From positions 1,747,001-1,811,000 of the forward strand of contig NZ_CP113930.1 of assembly GCF_029392095.1 (NCBI RefSeq): a DNA stretch of 64,000 bases, written 5' to 3'. Both the position numbers and the translations under genes were made by a program. The notes beneath the pieces were generated by a model, which searched no databases, had not been told where the DNA came from, and saw nothing but the letters and a program-made list of their open reading frames with translations. Below, piece by piece: positions 25,392 through 32,891 of the stretch (within the stretch, counting starts at the first letter, position 1; each line of letters starts with the position of its first letter). Source of the stretch: Lactobacillus sp. ESL0700 (GTDB lineage Bacteria; Bacillota; Bacilli; Lactobacillales; Lactobacillaceae).

Positions 25392-25580
25392 GTGGTCTTC
25401 CTCCTTGTGTATATACAAAATCGTAATAGACTATAGGTTCAGTCGCATTGAGCCTACATTGTTACAACATTCTTCAAGTCAAAATCATAAGTTTATAACT
25501 CTTATGAGGTAGCTTATCTGACTGAAGAATCCGCATGCGTACAGGTTTGCGAACCTGAAGCATAGCTATTACTTACCACG
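25392..25580 (-). promoter_or_regulatory. Long structured 5' leader of S-layer gene
   Basis: The untranslated leader of about 190 nt contains a small hairpin (AGGTT cgc AACCT near 25535-25550) and further short self-complementary stretches. Long stabilising leaders are known for slpA mRNAs. The stabilising role here is inferred. Confidence 0.55.
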
Positions 25581-25586
25581 CTTCAT

Positions 25587-25615
25587 ATTGTACTAACCTT
25601 TTAACGAAAATGCAA
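25587..25615 (-). promoter_or_regulatory. Promoter of S-layer gene
   Basis: On the reverse strand, TTGCAT (25615-25610) and TACAAT (25592-25587) are separated by exactly 17 bp, a near-consensus strong promoter. Confidence 0.75.
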
Positions 25616-25865
25616 GGCGTTAAGCAATTTTACACACTTTTGTAATAAACGTTTTCACCAACTTTTTGAACGTGTAAATTTATCACAAATGGTAAAACCC
25701 TATTTAGCAATGTATTTAGCGTATTTTCTCACTATTCTTCACATAAGAAATCTCTAGTTTTGCATAAATTTTACAAAATAATAACAAAATTATTTGAAAG
25801 CTATCCGTTTATGTAATTAACCAGTTAAGTTAAACTTTCGGATCATTTCCTATTGTAATGCAAAT

Positions 25866-25901
25866 AAAAAGAACACTGCTTTAATAAAGCAGTGCTCTTT
25901 T
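25866..25901. terminator. Bidirectional terminator
   Basis: CACTGCTTTA and TAAAGCAGTG arms are flanked by A5 and T4. On the reverse strand it ends the small RNA described next. Confidence 0.75.
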
Positions 25902-26020
25902 ATATGTATATGGATGATCTCGAAGTTAGTTGTATAAGATAAACTGTTAGAGAAGGTTGTACTACTCAAGCGAGATCATCCCAAAAGTGCTAGAAAAGAA
26001 AATTTATGAGTAGCATAACC
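25866..26020 (-). ncRNA. Candidate small RNA upstream of S-layer gene
   Basis: A reverse-strand extended -10 (TGCTATAAT, 26034-26027 region) is followed by about 155 nt with no substantial ORF and a perfect intrinsic terminator. The transcript contains a perfect 11-bp inverted repeat, GGATGATCTCG at 25912-25922 and CGAGATCATCC at 25971-25981, enclosing 48 nt. It also has a complementary pair ACTC/GAGT near its 5' end. A promoter, structured body and terminator make a small RNA likely. Its target is unknown, and a short 8-codon ORF near its 5' end may be chance. Confidence 0.5.
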
Positions 26021-26092
26021 ACGTATATTATAGCATTTTTTACTGAATAAACCAGTTCATTTTAAATAATTGCTGACCGAATTTAGACATGT

Positions 26093-26130
26093 AAAAAGCC
26101 ATATCAAGTCGCACCTTGATATGGCCTTTT
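26093..26130. terminator. Terminator of a lost toxin unit
   Basis: GCCATATCAAG and CTTGATATGGC flank a 6-nt loop, with A5 and T4 outside. It is nearly identical to the shared terminator of the Fst-like locus at 26517-26557, and it directly abuts a toxin-gene remnant. Confidence 0.7.
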
Positions 26131-26135
26131 AGTGA

Positions 26136-26234
26136 CAAATTGCGATTGCAGTTTTGACTAAATTGATTATTCAATTGGTCAATCTGTTAGTAGATAAGAT
26201 CATACATATTCTGCATAATCGCAACAAGCGATGA
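26136..26234 (+). pseudogene. Truncated copy of Fst-like toxin gene
   Basis: Thirty-two codons plus stop match residues 7-38 of the peptide at 26366-26482 (QIAIAVLTKLIIQLVNLL...NRNKR). The first codons, ribosome site and promoter are missing, and an in-frame TGA precedes the match. A unit terminator sits directly in front of it, as if a deletion joined the end of one unit to the middle of another. It is probably not expressed. Confidence 0.7.
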
Positions 26235-26365
26235 CACTTAGATTATAACACGAAATATTCAAAAATAAATATTTATTTGCTAATTTCATATACCAATCAA
26301 TAACTTATTTTGATATAATCTTATTTGTCATCGCACCTCCTTAAACATGAAGGGAGGTGAGGAAG

Positions 26366-26482
26366 ATGCGCAAAATTATCGCGCAAGTTGCGATTGCAGT
26401 TTTGACCAAATTGATTATTCAATTGGTTAATCTGTTAGTAGACAAAGTTATATGCTATCTACAAAATCGCAATAAGCGATGA
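26366..26482 (+). CDS. Fst-like small toxic peptide
   Basis: This 38-residue peptide, beginning MRKIIAQVAIAVLTKLI, has one membrane helix and a charged tail NRNKR, the plan of Fst/Ldr-type type I toxins. The promoter has an extended -10 (TGATATAAT, TATAAT at 26314-26319). The 5' leader hairpin (CACCTCC with GGAGGTG, about 26333-26359) sequesters the ribosome site. The mRNA 5' end GTCATCGC (26327-26334) is complementary to GCGATGAC at the stop codon (26476-26483). A convergent antisense RNA shares the terminator and repeats the start-codon region. Together these make a type I locus very likely. Confidence 0.75.
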   Translation: MRKIIAQVAIAVLTKLIIQLVNLLVDKVICYLQNRNKR

Positions 26483-26516
26483 CGTAAGTCATATAACCCA
26501 AACGCTTCTTTAAGTG

Positions 26517-26599
26517 AAAAAAAAGCCATATCAAGGTTCCAGCTTGATATGGCTTTTTGGGTTACCCCAATGAGGAATAACACGCAAAATTATCGCTAT
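26517..26599 (-). ncRNA. Antisense RNA of Fst-like locus
   Basis: A reverse TATAAT (26611-26606) predicts an RNA of about 80 nt starting near 26599 and ending at the shared bidirectional terminator (26517-26557). It contains the complement of GCAAAATTATCGC (26584-26596), a 13-nt direct repeat of 26370-26382, which covers codons 2-6 of the toxin. The complement of GAGGAA, just before the toxin start, is also included. This direct-repeat arrangement is that of RNA II in par/Fst systems. Confidence 0.65.
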
Positions 26600-26734
26600 G
26601 AATTTATTATAACATGGTTTATTCAAAAAAGAACAAATTTATAGATAAAATTAAAGAGGCATGCATCCCTCAACGGAATCCACGCCCCTTTTAATCTCTA
26701 TCTGTTAAAGAACTGCCTAATTGTCCTAATTATC
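26600..26734 (-). other. Spacer with weak terminator after DUF2922 gene
   Basis: A hairpin at about 26654-26694 (AGGGGCGTG with CATGCCTCT allowing mismatches) is followed by a T-rich tail on the reverse strand. It may terminate the DUF1659-DUF2922 transcript. Confidence 0.4.
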
Positions 26735-27010
26735 TTAGCCAACTTGACTAGGATTAGCAGGCTGTTCTGGCTCACTTGCAGTATCGTCAAACATATCAGT
26801 AACAGTTCGTTCAATATATGCAGCAGATTGAGGAATCTTATACAGATCAACTCCATCCTTTTGGAAGGCATCAGCCTTAACGATGGCATCCATTGCTGCC
26901 TTAACTCCAGCTGGCTCTAAGTCATTTGCTGCATCAGGCAAAGATAAGCTGGAGCGCTTATTTGCACCATTTAAAAATACCAATTGTAGAGTCTTTGTTG
27001 TCTTAGTCAT
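26735..27010 (-). CDS. DUF2922 family protein
   Basis: This 91-residue protein matches the DUF2922 pattern: TKTLQLVFLNGANKRSSLSL at the N-terminus, ALxPAGVKAAMDAIVKADAF-like helix in the middle, then an acidic Pro-rich tail. DUF2922 genes commonly pair with DUF1659 genes in Firmicutes, as here, 43 bp apart. The function is unknown. Confidence 0.75.
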   Translation of the reverse strand: MTKTTKTLQLVFLNGANKRSSLSLPDAANDLEPAGVKAAMDAIVKADAFQKDGVDLYKIPQSAAYIERTVTDMFDDTASEPEQPANPSQVG

Positions 27011-27053
27011 AATTATTTACCCCTATTCTTTTCTAATAATTGCTTTACTTTTC

Positions 27054-27266
27054 TTAGTCTGCCAATGGTACGATTTGCTTTTGAATTAAAATCGCCGCAC
27101 CAAGTGTGTCACCTTGCAATGTTGATAAGGCTGCCCCGACATCTGCTAAACCAGCTGCAGTCACGCCCTCCTTCACATTGTTTAAGATGCGACTTTTGGC
27201 ACCGCCGGTGTATTTTTCATTCAAAAAAGTGTATTGGATTGATTGGTCTGATAATTCAAAGTTCAT
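27054..27266 (-). CDS. DUF1659 family protein
   Basis: This 70-residue protein of the DUF1659 type has a short beta start (YTFLNEKYTGGAKSRILNNV), then VKEGVTAAGLADVGAALSTL and a C-terminal LIQKQIVPL. It is the first gene of the pair with DUF2922. Neither has a signal peptide. The function is unknown in any organism known to me. Confidence 0.75.
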   Translation of the reverse strand: MNFELSDQSIQYTFLNEKYTGGAKSRILNNVKEGVTAAGLADVGAALSTLQGDTLGAAILIQKQIVPLAD

Positions 27267-27663
27267 AATTGTTACTCCTTAGTAATTAATAATTGCGTTT
27301 GTGTAATCGACCTGCGCGCTAGATGTCTTACACTATTACTAACGAATTGAAATCGCCAAGTGTAACATTTTTATTTAAAATATGGCAAAATTCTGCGAGA
27401 TACCAAAAGACTACTGCAGTGCAGTAGTCCTTTAGTAGTATATTTATTGTTTATCCAAGCAGCCAAAGTTTTTGACTGCCAATGACATTTTTCATTATAA
27501 CTTTCTGCTGCTCGCACCTGCTCTCATATCGTTTAGGCAAGACAATAATTATGGTGCTTGGACCATTTATATTAATTGTATTGCCTAACTAGTACACTAG
27601 TCCATATTGGCAAAAAAGTCAACTGCCACTAAAAAAGGGCTATGTCACAATAGTCCCCGTTAG
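27267..27663. other. Intergenic region with two long hairpins
   Basis: Besides the promoter of the DUF1659 gene, this holds a palindrome GACTACTGCAGTGCAGTAGTC at 27409-27429. It also holds a long imperfect stem at 27531-27589 (GTTTAGGCAA with TTGCCTAAC outside, ATGGT and ACCAT inside). No ORF of note. The terminator of the nuclease gene is at its right end. Confidence 0.5.
27631..27658 (-). terminator. Terminator of nuclease gene
   Basis: GGGACTAT and ATAGCCC arms have T6 on the reverse strand, a few bases after the nuclease stop codon. Confidence 0.75.
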
Positions 27664-28530
27664 TTATTCAATTACCTGTAACTCGTGGTTAACCTTGGCG
27701 CGGCCATTGGCGTAATCAAAGATATAGTCTGGCTGCACGTTAAATAGATACACGTTAAAGTCCAGGCTGCCGTCAGTTGCAATAGCCTGCAGGTTAATCC
27801 CACGCGCCATCAGCTCATTATCACGAAAAATCGGCGTTGCTTGATAAATTACCCGCTTGTTAGCCCGCAATGCTGCCCTAATTTTGCTTTCAAAAATCGT
27901 TTGGATCTTTTGATTAGAAAATGCTGTCTGAGTAAAGAGATTTTTCGGATTATTTTGATCGCCGGATTTATTATTGGGGTTATAATTTCCCTCCTGATCA
28001 ATCCCAGCTGACACGGAATAAGCAATCATGTGCCCGCGATTATAAAGTTGGGTGCTGCCGCGATGATTATAATGCCACGCGGTTGGCTCAACGAACTGCC
28101 GCACACGCAAGCTATCATTAGCCACGTTGCGCTTTTCCAAAAAGGCCGTGTTGGAATGTGACGTGCGGTTCAAGCTGTCCAGATCAGAATAAATTACCCG
28201 ATTGACCTTCCATGCATTCTTAATCAACGTGGAATGATCATGATTGACCGTAATATAGGCTTTACTGCCACTCTTAAAGTTCAGTTGCGCCAACTTTTGA
28301 TAGTCCTTTTGCGCAAGGCCACCATAAACTTTTGCTGCTCTTTGCGCCTTACCCACATCAGTAGTCTGCGGCTTTTTGCCAGTTAATTGGTCGGCCAAAT
28401 GATTGCCGCTGGAGTCGCTGCCGCCCTTAGTCGAGACGCCCCACACGAGGGCAATCAAAATAATCACAACTGACCAAAAGTTGCTGCTCTTCTTGCTAGT
28501 TCGTTTACTTCTACTTCGCCTGCGCGCCAT
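27664..28530 (-). CDS. Membrane-anchored DNA/RNA non-specific endonuclease
   Basis: This 288-residue protein has a basic N-terminus, a single membrane anchor (FWSVVIILIALVWGV, residues 23-37), and a beta-beta-alpha metal nuclease domain. The catalytic motif appears as YNRGHMIAYSVS (about residues 163-174), a variant of DRGH, with downstream Asn-rich QNNPKNLFTQT. It resembles EndA/DNA-entry nucleases of streptococci. Given ComX- and ComK-like genes in the same window, a role in DNA uptake is possible, but nutrient scavenging is equally likely. Confidence 0.85.
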   Translation of the reverse strand: MARRRSRSKRTSKKSSNFWSVVIILIALVWGVSTKGGSDSSGNHLADQLTGKKPQTTDVGKAQRAAKVYGGLAQKDYQKLAQLNFKSGSKAYITVNHDHSTLIKNAWKVNRVIYSDLDSLNRTSHSNTAFLEKRNVANDSLRVRQFVEPTAWHYNHRGSTQLYNRGHMIAYSVSAGIDQEGNYNPNNKSGDQNNPKNLFTQTAFSNQKIQTIFESKIRAALRANKRVIYQATPIFRDNELMARGINLQAIATDGSLDFNVYLFNVQPDYIFDYANGRAKVNHELQVIE

Positions 28531-28598
28531 GAAATTGCTCCTTAATTAATATCAATTAAGTATAACTAATCGAACTGTTGTTTGCAATATGCGCAATA

Positions 28599-28624
28599 AA
28601 AAAGCGCGATTGTCATCGTGCTTA
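28599..28624 (-). terminator. Terminator of four-gene operon
   Basis: AAGC(A)CGAT and ATCGCGCTT arms have T6 on the reverse strand directly after the exonuclease gene. Confidence 0.75.
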
Positions 28625-28627
28625 GTT

Positions 28628-29581
28628 TTAACTTCTGGCCCACTCATCGAGCATGTTAAGAAAGAACTTTTCTGACCAGCGTTTAATCTTACTGCCAGCG
28701 TGATTAAACTCCTCAGCCTTAAGCCTTACCGCATTATTTTTATCAAAGAAATCATGGTCGCCCATAATCAAGTAATCGGTATCTGGAGTGACTTCAGTTT
28801 GAGCTTGGCCGCCGAGATTATTAACCAGCTGCATTGCTTCCTCATGAGCCATCCCCAAGTTGCCCGCAAAGACAATCTTCTTGTTGTTAACAGGATTGCG
28901 AAAACCCAACTGCCAGGATTCCAGTTCATCTGCCAGTAAATCCAGATTCTTCACCTTGTCCTTAGCCTGCTGCAGTAATTCATCGGTAAAGTGCTCGCGA
29001 AAATCATCGTAGACCTTTTTAGTATCAATCGAATCTGCCAAGCCGTGGTGCTGCTCAACTTGTGCAATTCTAGCACGCTGAATACAGTCGAGCAAGCGAT
29101 TATGTTGGCGGGGATAATACACCCGCGCTAGTCGCAAGACATCAACGTAGTCATTATTCAACTCAGCTAGCTTGAACTTTTTAGTTAAATCATACAAAAA
29201 ATTCAGATCAAAATTGACGTTGTAACCAATAATCACATCATCCCCGATGAAGTCGCGAAATTCGGTCATTGCTTGTCTAACAGGGATACCTTCATCAAGC
29301 AGCTGCTGCTCGGTAATTCCATTTAGCTTAGTGATAAAGGCTGGCACCTTATTAGATCCGGGATAAGTTACCAAGTTGCTGTATTGAGCAACAATTTCGT
29401 TATTCCGCACCTTCACGCCGCCTAATTCCGTCACGTGATCGCGGTAAGGACTAAGGCCTGTGGTTTCAATATCCAGCATTATGTAGTCGGATAAAAAGCT
29501 CGGCAGTTCTTGTCCCTTGCCGCGCAACTTATTTTGGGCACCAGAAACATGCAGCACCCCATTTTTAATAAAAATACTCAT
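28628..29581 (-). CDS. DnaQ-like 3'-5' exonuclease with BRCT domain
   Basis: This 317-residue protein has an exonuclease domain at about 30-200 with DEDD-type motifs: MLDIETTGLSPY (ExoI), IIGYNVNFDLNFLYDL (ExoII) and HHGLADSIDTKKV (ExoIII, histidine type). A BRCT domain follows at about 235-317 (KKIVFAGNLGMAHEEAMQLV, TDYLIMGD). It resembles PolC/DNA ligase-associated exonucleases used in repair. It starts 12 bp after the sirtuin gene and is last in a four-gene run. Confidence 0.85.
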   Translation of the reverse strand: MSIFIKNGVLHVSGAQNKLRGKGQELPSFLSDYIMLDIETTGLSPYRDHVTELGGVKVRNNEIVAQYSNLVTYPGSNKVPAFITKLNGITEQQLLDEGIPVRQAMTEFRDFIGDDVIIGYNVNFDLNFLYDLTKKFKLAELNNDYVDVLRLARVYYPRQHNRLLDCIQRARIAQVEQHHGLADSIDTKKVYDDFREHFTDELLQQAKDKVKNLDLLADELESWQLGFRNPVNNKKIVFAGNLGMAHEEAMQLVNNLGGQAQTEVTPDTDYLIMGDHDFFDKNNAVRLKAEEFNHAGSKIKRWSEKFFLNMLDEWARS

Positions 29582-29593
29582 TCTTACTTCCCA

Positions 29594-30415
29594 CTATTTT
29601 TGTACTAAACCGGCAATTAATGGTGCAGTGCCGCTCTCAGTTGCCGCACTACGCTTTTGCAAATCATCCGGCAACATTTCCGGCGTTAAGTCGGCTGCCA
29701 CATACGACCACTGCGGAAACTGCTGGACTAAATGCACAATCGGGTCGAGCAGCTGCGGACTTGTCGCGTCAACCCCGAGCTCCAAGAAGACCACACGCTT
29801 GTCCTCGTTTCCTGTCAAAAACCAACGAAACCGCGTATTTGCATCAGTATCGGGATAAAAGTGCGCATTTAACGGCATGTGCAGCTCCATTGGCTGCTGG
29901 CAAATTTTACATTTAGGCACCATTTCCGCCGTAACTTGGTCAATTTCCTTAGTTGCCAATTTAGCAACAAGCGCGCGATTATCCTCTAGACCGTGGTTAA
30001 TCCCGCTTGAACATTGCATCTTGGTCCAATCACCAAAGGCATTAAAAATCCGGTTTTCATTAAAACCTGCTGTTTCAAAAAAATGCCCAAAAGTCGACGT
30101 GGCAATAAAGTACTGTTTCTGACCAATCAGTTGCTTTAATTGGCGCATTGTCTTGCTCGGCTGATAGGCCAGCGTATATTTTTGCACCAATTTGCTCCAA
30201 AAAAGCCACTGCTCCTGCCATGACTCAAATTTTTTATCCAGAGCACCCCCAATTGTATGCACATCATACTTTTGCGCAATTACCGGGAAGTCTTGGTCAA
30301 ACGTCCCTTGAGCCAGAATGTCCAGCCCCTCAACTTGCGCCATGCCATTGCCCGCAGTCACGATGACTACCTCGGCATCTGCCAGCAACTGCTTTGCCTT
30401 GTCTAAATTTTCCAT
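29594..30415 (-). CDS. Sirtuin-like protein lacking the catalytic histidine
   Basis: This 273-residue protein of the SIR2 fold has the nucleotide start VVIVTAGNGMAQ in place of GAGIS. It also has FIATSTFGHFFETAGFNENRIF where classical sirtuins have TQNID...H, and CKIC...C-like zinc positions near 168-171. FGDWTKMQC replaces the HG segment with the catalytic His. This resembles the macrodomain-linked SirTM class of protein ADP-ribosylating sirtuins, although no macrodomain or lipoate partner gene is nearby. It sits between DUF421 and an exonuclease gene with 11-12 bp gaps. The activity is uncertain. Confidence 0.7.
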   Translation of the reverse strand: MENLDKAKQLLADAEVVIVTAGNGMAQVEGLDILAQGTFDQDFPVIAQKYDVHTIGGALDKKFESWQEQWLFWSKLVQKYTLAYQPSKTMRQLKQLIGQKQYFIATSTFGHFFETAGFNENRIFNAFGDWTKMQCSSGINHGLEDNRALVAKLATKEIDQVTAEMVPKCKICQQPMELHMPLNAHFYPDTDANTRFRWFLTGNEDKRVVFLELGVDATSPQLLDPIVHLVQQFPQWSYVAADLTPEMLPDDLQKRSAATESGTAPLIAGLVQK

Positions 30416-30426
30416 AGTTTCCTTTT

Positions 30427-31062
30427 CTAATTATCGTGATAACCCGTAAACGACAACTTGCCATGATTAAAATCGGCTAAGAAGACATCGCTCACGTTCT
30501 TGAAGCCAGCTTTTCGGGCTTCTTCTGTAAGCCATTCATTGTCCTTATGAATTAATTCAAGCACATCTTGGTTAACTTGACCATCATTAATAATAGGAAA
30601 GCGGACATTTGTCTCATCTTTTTGAATGACTGTTAATTGACCATTCTTTTCAAAAATACAATTTTTGACATTTTCAACCGAATAAATCCCCTGGCTGCGC
30701 AGCTTAAACATTAATTCATTAGCAGAAATCCCAGCAGTTAAACAGTTGCGAACAAGCACCTTGCCCTCTTTAATTACCTGAATTGGCTTGCCATCAATCA
30801 CGTTGCGAACCCAATTATTGTGCTCGCGCGCATATTTAAGAATGAAAACGACCAGTGTCCAAACGATCAGTACCAGCATAAACTGCATAACAGAAATATT
30901 AGCATTGTAAATCACGCCGCCGATAATGCCACCAAGGACATAGTTTTGTAATTGGTCCAGAGCCGTCGTCGGTGCCAAGTTGCTTTTGCCAAAGACATTA
31001 ATCTGAAAAATCAGGGTTAACACACCAAGGGCAAATTTAATAAAAAGTTGCAAATAATCCAT
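30427..31062 (-). CDS. DUF421 (YetF-like) membrane protein
   Basis: This 211-residue protein has three N-terminal membrane segments followed by the DUF421 cytoplasmic domain. Typical segments are NYVLGGIIGGVIYN, VRNVIDGKPIQVIKEGKVL and MFKLRSQGIYSVENVKNCIFEKNGQLTV. It follows the DUF3290 gene by 11 bp, a common pair in lactobacilli. Related Bacillus proteins affect spore or envelope processes; the exact role is unknown. Confidence 0.85.
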   Translation of the reverse strand: MDYLQLFIKFALGVLTLIFQINVFGKSNLAPTTALDQLQNYVLGGIIGGVIYNANISVMQFMLVLIVWTLVVFILKYAREHNNWVRNVIDGKPIQVIKEGKVLVRNCLTAGISANELMFKLRSQGIYSVENVKNCIFEKNGQLTVIQKDETNVRFPIINDGQVNQDVLELIHKDNEWLTEEARKAGFKNVSDVFLADFNHGKLSFTGYHDN

Positions 31063-31073
31063 GAGACTGCCTC

Positions 31074-31526
31074 CTAATTCTTCACATTAACATCATGATT
31101 GATAACGTGAGCTTTACCCAAGGTATAACTGTTATTATCCTCATTTAAGTTAAGCTGATAATCAGTGTCTTTAGAATTAATGCGCACAATTATGCCATTC
31201 TGCAGCGTTGTTGAATTAACTAGAACATCGGATGTCGTCACGCCTTGATCGCGCGCAATTGACTTGATAAACGGCACAATCTGAACCGACTGCGACTTAA
31301 CCAGCGTTGTTTCCACGTATTTTTCGTATTGCGTACCCACAAACAATAGTAAAAACAGCAGCGCAATAATCCCCAAATCGCGATAGCGCGTATCAAACCG
31401 GTGGCGCAAATACAAAATCGCAAACACAATCATCGTTAGTGCCGCCGCCGCGATCAACACATAGAGTATCGTCTTGCTCGTGTTTTGATTTTGCTCAATA
31501 TATTTAAGTGTATAAAAAGTCATCAC
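31074..31526 (-). CDS. DUF3290 membrane protein
   Basis: This 150-residue protein has two hydrophobic segments (TILYVLIAAAALTMIVFAIL, LGIIALLFLLLFVG) and an extracytoplasmic C-terminal domain (DVLVNSTTLQNGIIVRI). It matches DUF3290 in length and layout. It is the first gene of a probable four-gene operon (DUF3290, DUF421, sirtuin, exonuclease). The function is unknown. Confidence 0.8.
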   Translation of the reverse strand: MMTFYTLKYIEQNQNTSKTILYVLIAAAALTMIVFAILYLRHRFDTRYRDLGIIALLFLLLFVGTQYEKYVETTLVKSQSVQIVPFIKSIARDQGVTTSDVLVNSTTLQNGIIVRINSKDTDYQLNLNEDNNSYTLGKAHVINHDVNVKN

Positions 31527-31581
31527 ATTGTCATCCTTTGTCCTAACAAACTCAAGTTACAATCTATGCTTTTAGTATAAC

Positions 31582-31610
31582 AAAAAGTGGCCAACTATTA
31601 GTTGACCACT
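31582..31610 (-). terminator. Terminator of PAS protein gene
   Basis: AGTGGTCAAC and GTTGGCCACT arms with T5 on the reverse strand, 13 bp after the PAS protein stop codon. Confidence 0.8.
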
Positions 31611-31622
31611 ACTTAGTGATTT

Positions 31623-32378
31623 TTAGTTTTCAGAAGCGCCACTAGCTGTATCAGTTGTTGGCTCTGGTTCTGCAGGCTTTTCTTCCTCTTTTGCGGCCTC
31701 TGCCTTAGTAGAAGCACCGGTTTTGGCATCTGGATCGGAATTGCGTCTGAAGGTTGCACCAGTTGTTGCATCTTCATCGATTACCAGCTTTTGACCAGTA
31801 GTTTCGCAGAAGTATTTTACCAATGGATACAAGTCTTGAACCCATTCATAAATGCCGGCATAGTTGCCTTCATCATCAACTACCCGCTTGTAGTAATGAA
31901 GCACCATTTCCTTCAAGTTACCAGTAGGAACTGGCATGTAAACATCATCGTGGCCAGCTTGTCTTGTGCGCAGTGCATGAACAACTTTCTTGGTCTCCTG
32001 AATGACATCGGCAACATGCGGGTGAACATCATTCATTGTGTTACCAACTTGTTCTGGAACACGCTTAGCCTTCATCTTGGCATTCGGGTCAACTGGACGG
32101 TTGTACCACAAGAATTGGTTATTCTCATCGACAAATGACAATTCACCAATCGTGTCGCGCAACATCCAGTTAATTTGATTAACTGTTAACAAACCACTGT
32201 CAAGTTTAACGTAATCGTCGCCTTCAGCAGCATGGACCTTCTTAGCAGCTTGATCTAGCCAGTCGGGATCTTCCTTATTAATTCCCGTAACTGTATAGCG
32301 GCTCTTGCCTGTAGCATCAAAGTCTTCTTGCATATATTCGTCAGGATTCATGTCCTTCAGCCATTGTGGTTCTGCCAT
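31623..32378 (-). CDS. PAS-domain protein
   Basis: This 251-residue cytoplasmic protein has a PAS-type sensor domain at about 75-195. ELSFVDENNQFLWYNRP, NTMNDVHPHV, and the GIYEWVQDLYPLVKYF segment match the PAS domain found at the C-terminus of DUF438 proteins. The tail is a low-complexity acidic Ala/Glu/Pro stretch. No output domain is seen. It may be a free-standing redox or ligand sensor; the partner is unknown. Confidence 0.75.
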   Translation of the reverse strand: MAEPQWLKDMNPDEYMQEDFDATGKSRYTVTGINKEDPDWLDQAAKKVHAAEGDDYVKLDSGLLTVNQINWMLRDTIGELSFVDENNQFLWYNRPVDPNAKMKAKRVPEQVGNTMNDVHPHVADVIQETKKVVHALRTRQAGHDDVYMPVPTGNLKEMVLHYYKRVVDDEGNYAGIYEWVQDLYPLVKYFCETTGQKLVIDEDATTGATFRRNSDPDAKTGASTKAEAAKEEEKPAEPEPTTDTASGASEN

Positions 32379-32487
32379 TTGTATTCTCCTTGTTCAATAA
32401 ATAACTTACTAATAGTACAATTGTATTATAAAAGCGCTTAATTTGCACTAGCTATCAAAAAAATATTTTTTATCGCGTTGACAATAT

Positions 32488-32735
32488 AAAAAAGCAGTTA
32501 AACCATGATGGCTTAACTGCTTCACTAAATGTCAAATCCGTGCTATTATTACCTTGATGGTAAAGATAGTAATAGTGAGACGAAGCTATTAGATTAGACT
32601 TCGGCACTGCGTCTCAAGGTACATGCCAGTGTACCCCATAGCCAGTGCCAAACACCAAAAGGTTTGTCAAAATAAGACTTCCTTTCATTGTAAACCAGGG
32701 GTACATGATTTCTCATGTACCTTTTTTATTATATC
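32488..32735. ncRNA. Two-strand structured RNA locus
   Basis: A reverse terminator at 32488-32521 (GCAGTTAA and TTAACTGC arms, T6 on reverse) and a forward terminator at 32700-32728 (GGTACATG and CATGTACC plus T7) face outward, so transcripts from both strands would overlap almost completely. A reverse extended -10 (TGATATAAT near 32741-32733) and a forward TATTAT near 32556 could drive them. Inside are hairpins CTATTA..TAGTAATAG, GAGACGAAG..CTTCG..CGTCTC and GGTACA..TGTACC. CAGTGCC could pair with GGCACTG as an alternative fold. On the reverse strand a TTG start with AAAGGAAG gives an 18-residue peptide; its reality is doubtful. Confidence 0.5.
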
Positions 32736-32891
32736 AGAAGTAAGCGATATCTTTTAACTAAAATTGCTACTAAGCTAGTGATCTTCGCAATCTCAATAAA
32801 CAAAAAAATATTTTTTATCGCGTTTGTAATTTTTCTTTCATATAGATATGAGCTAAAATGAGAGTGTAATCATTACATTAAAGGAGAAAAT

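Noticed and set aside
32594..32716. 40-codon reverse ORF inside the RNA locus
   Set aside because: It starts within the first few bases of the predicted transcript, inside a terminator-type hairpin, without a ribosome site.
32560..32730. T-box or metabolite riboswitch for pepI
   Set aside because: No T-box TGGNACC motif is present and a strong terminator with a long spacer separates this RNA from pepI. Opposite-strand signals fit an RNA pair better.
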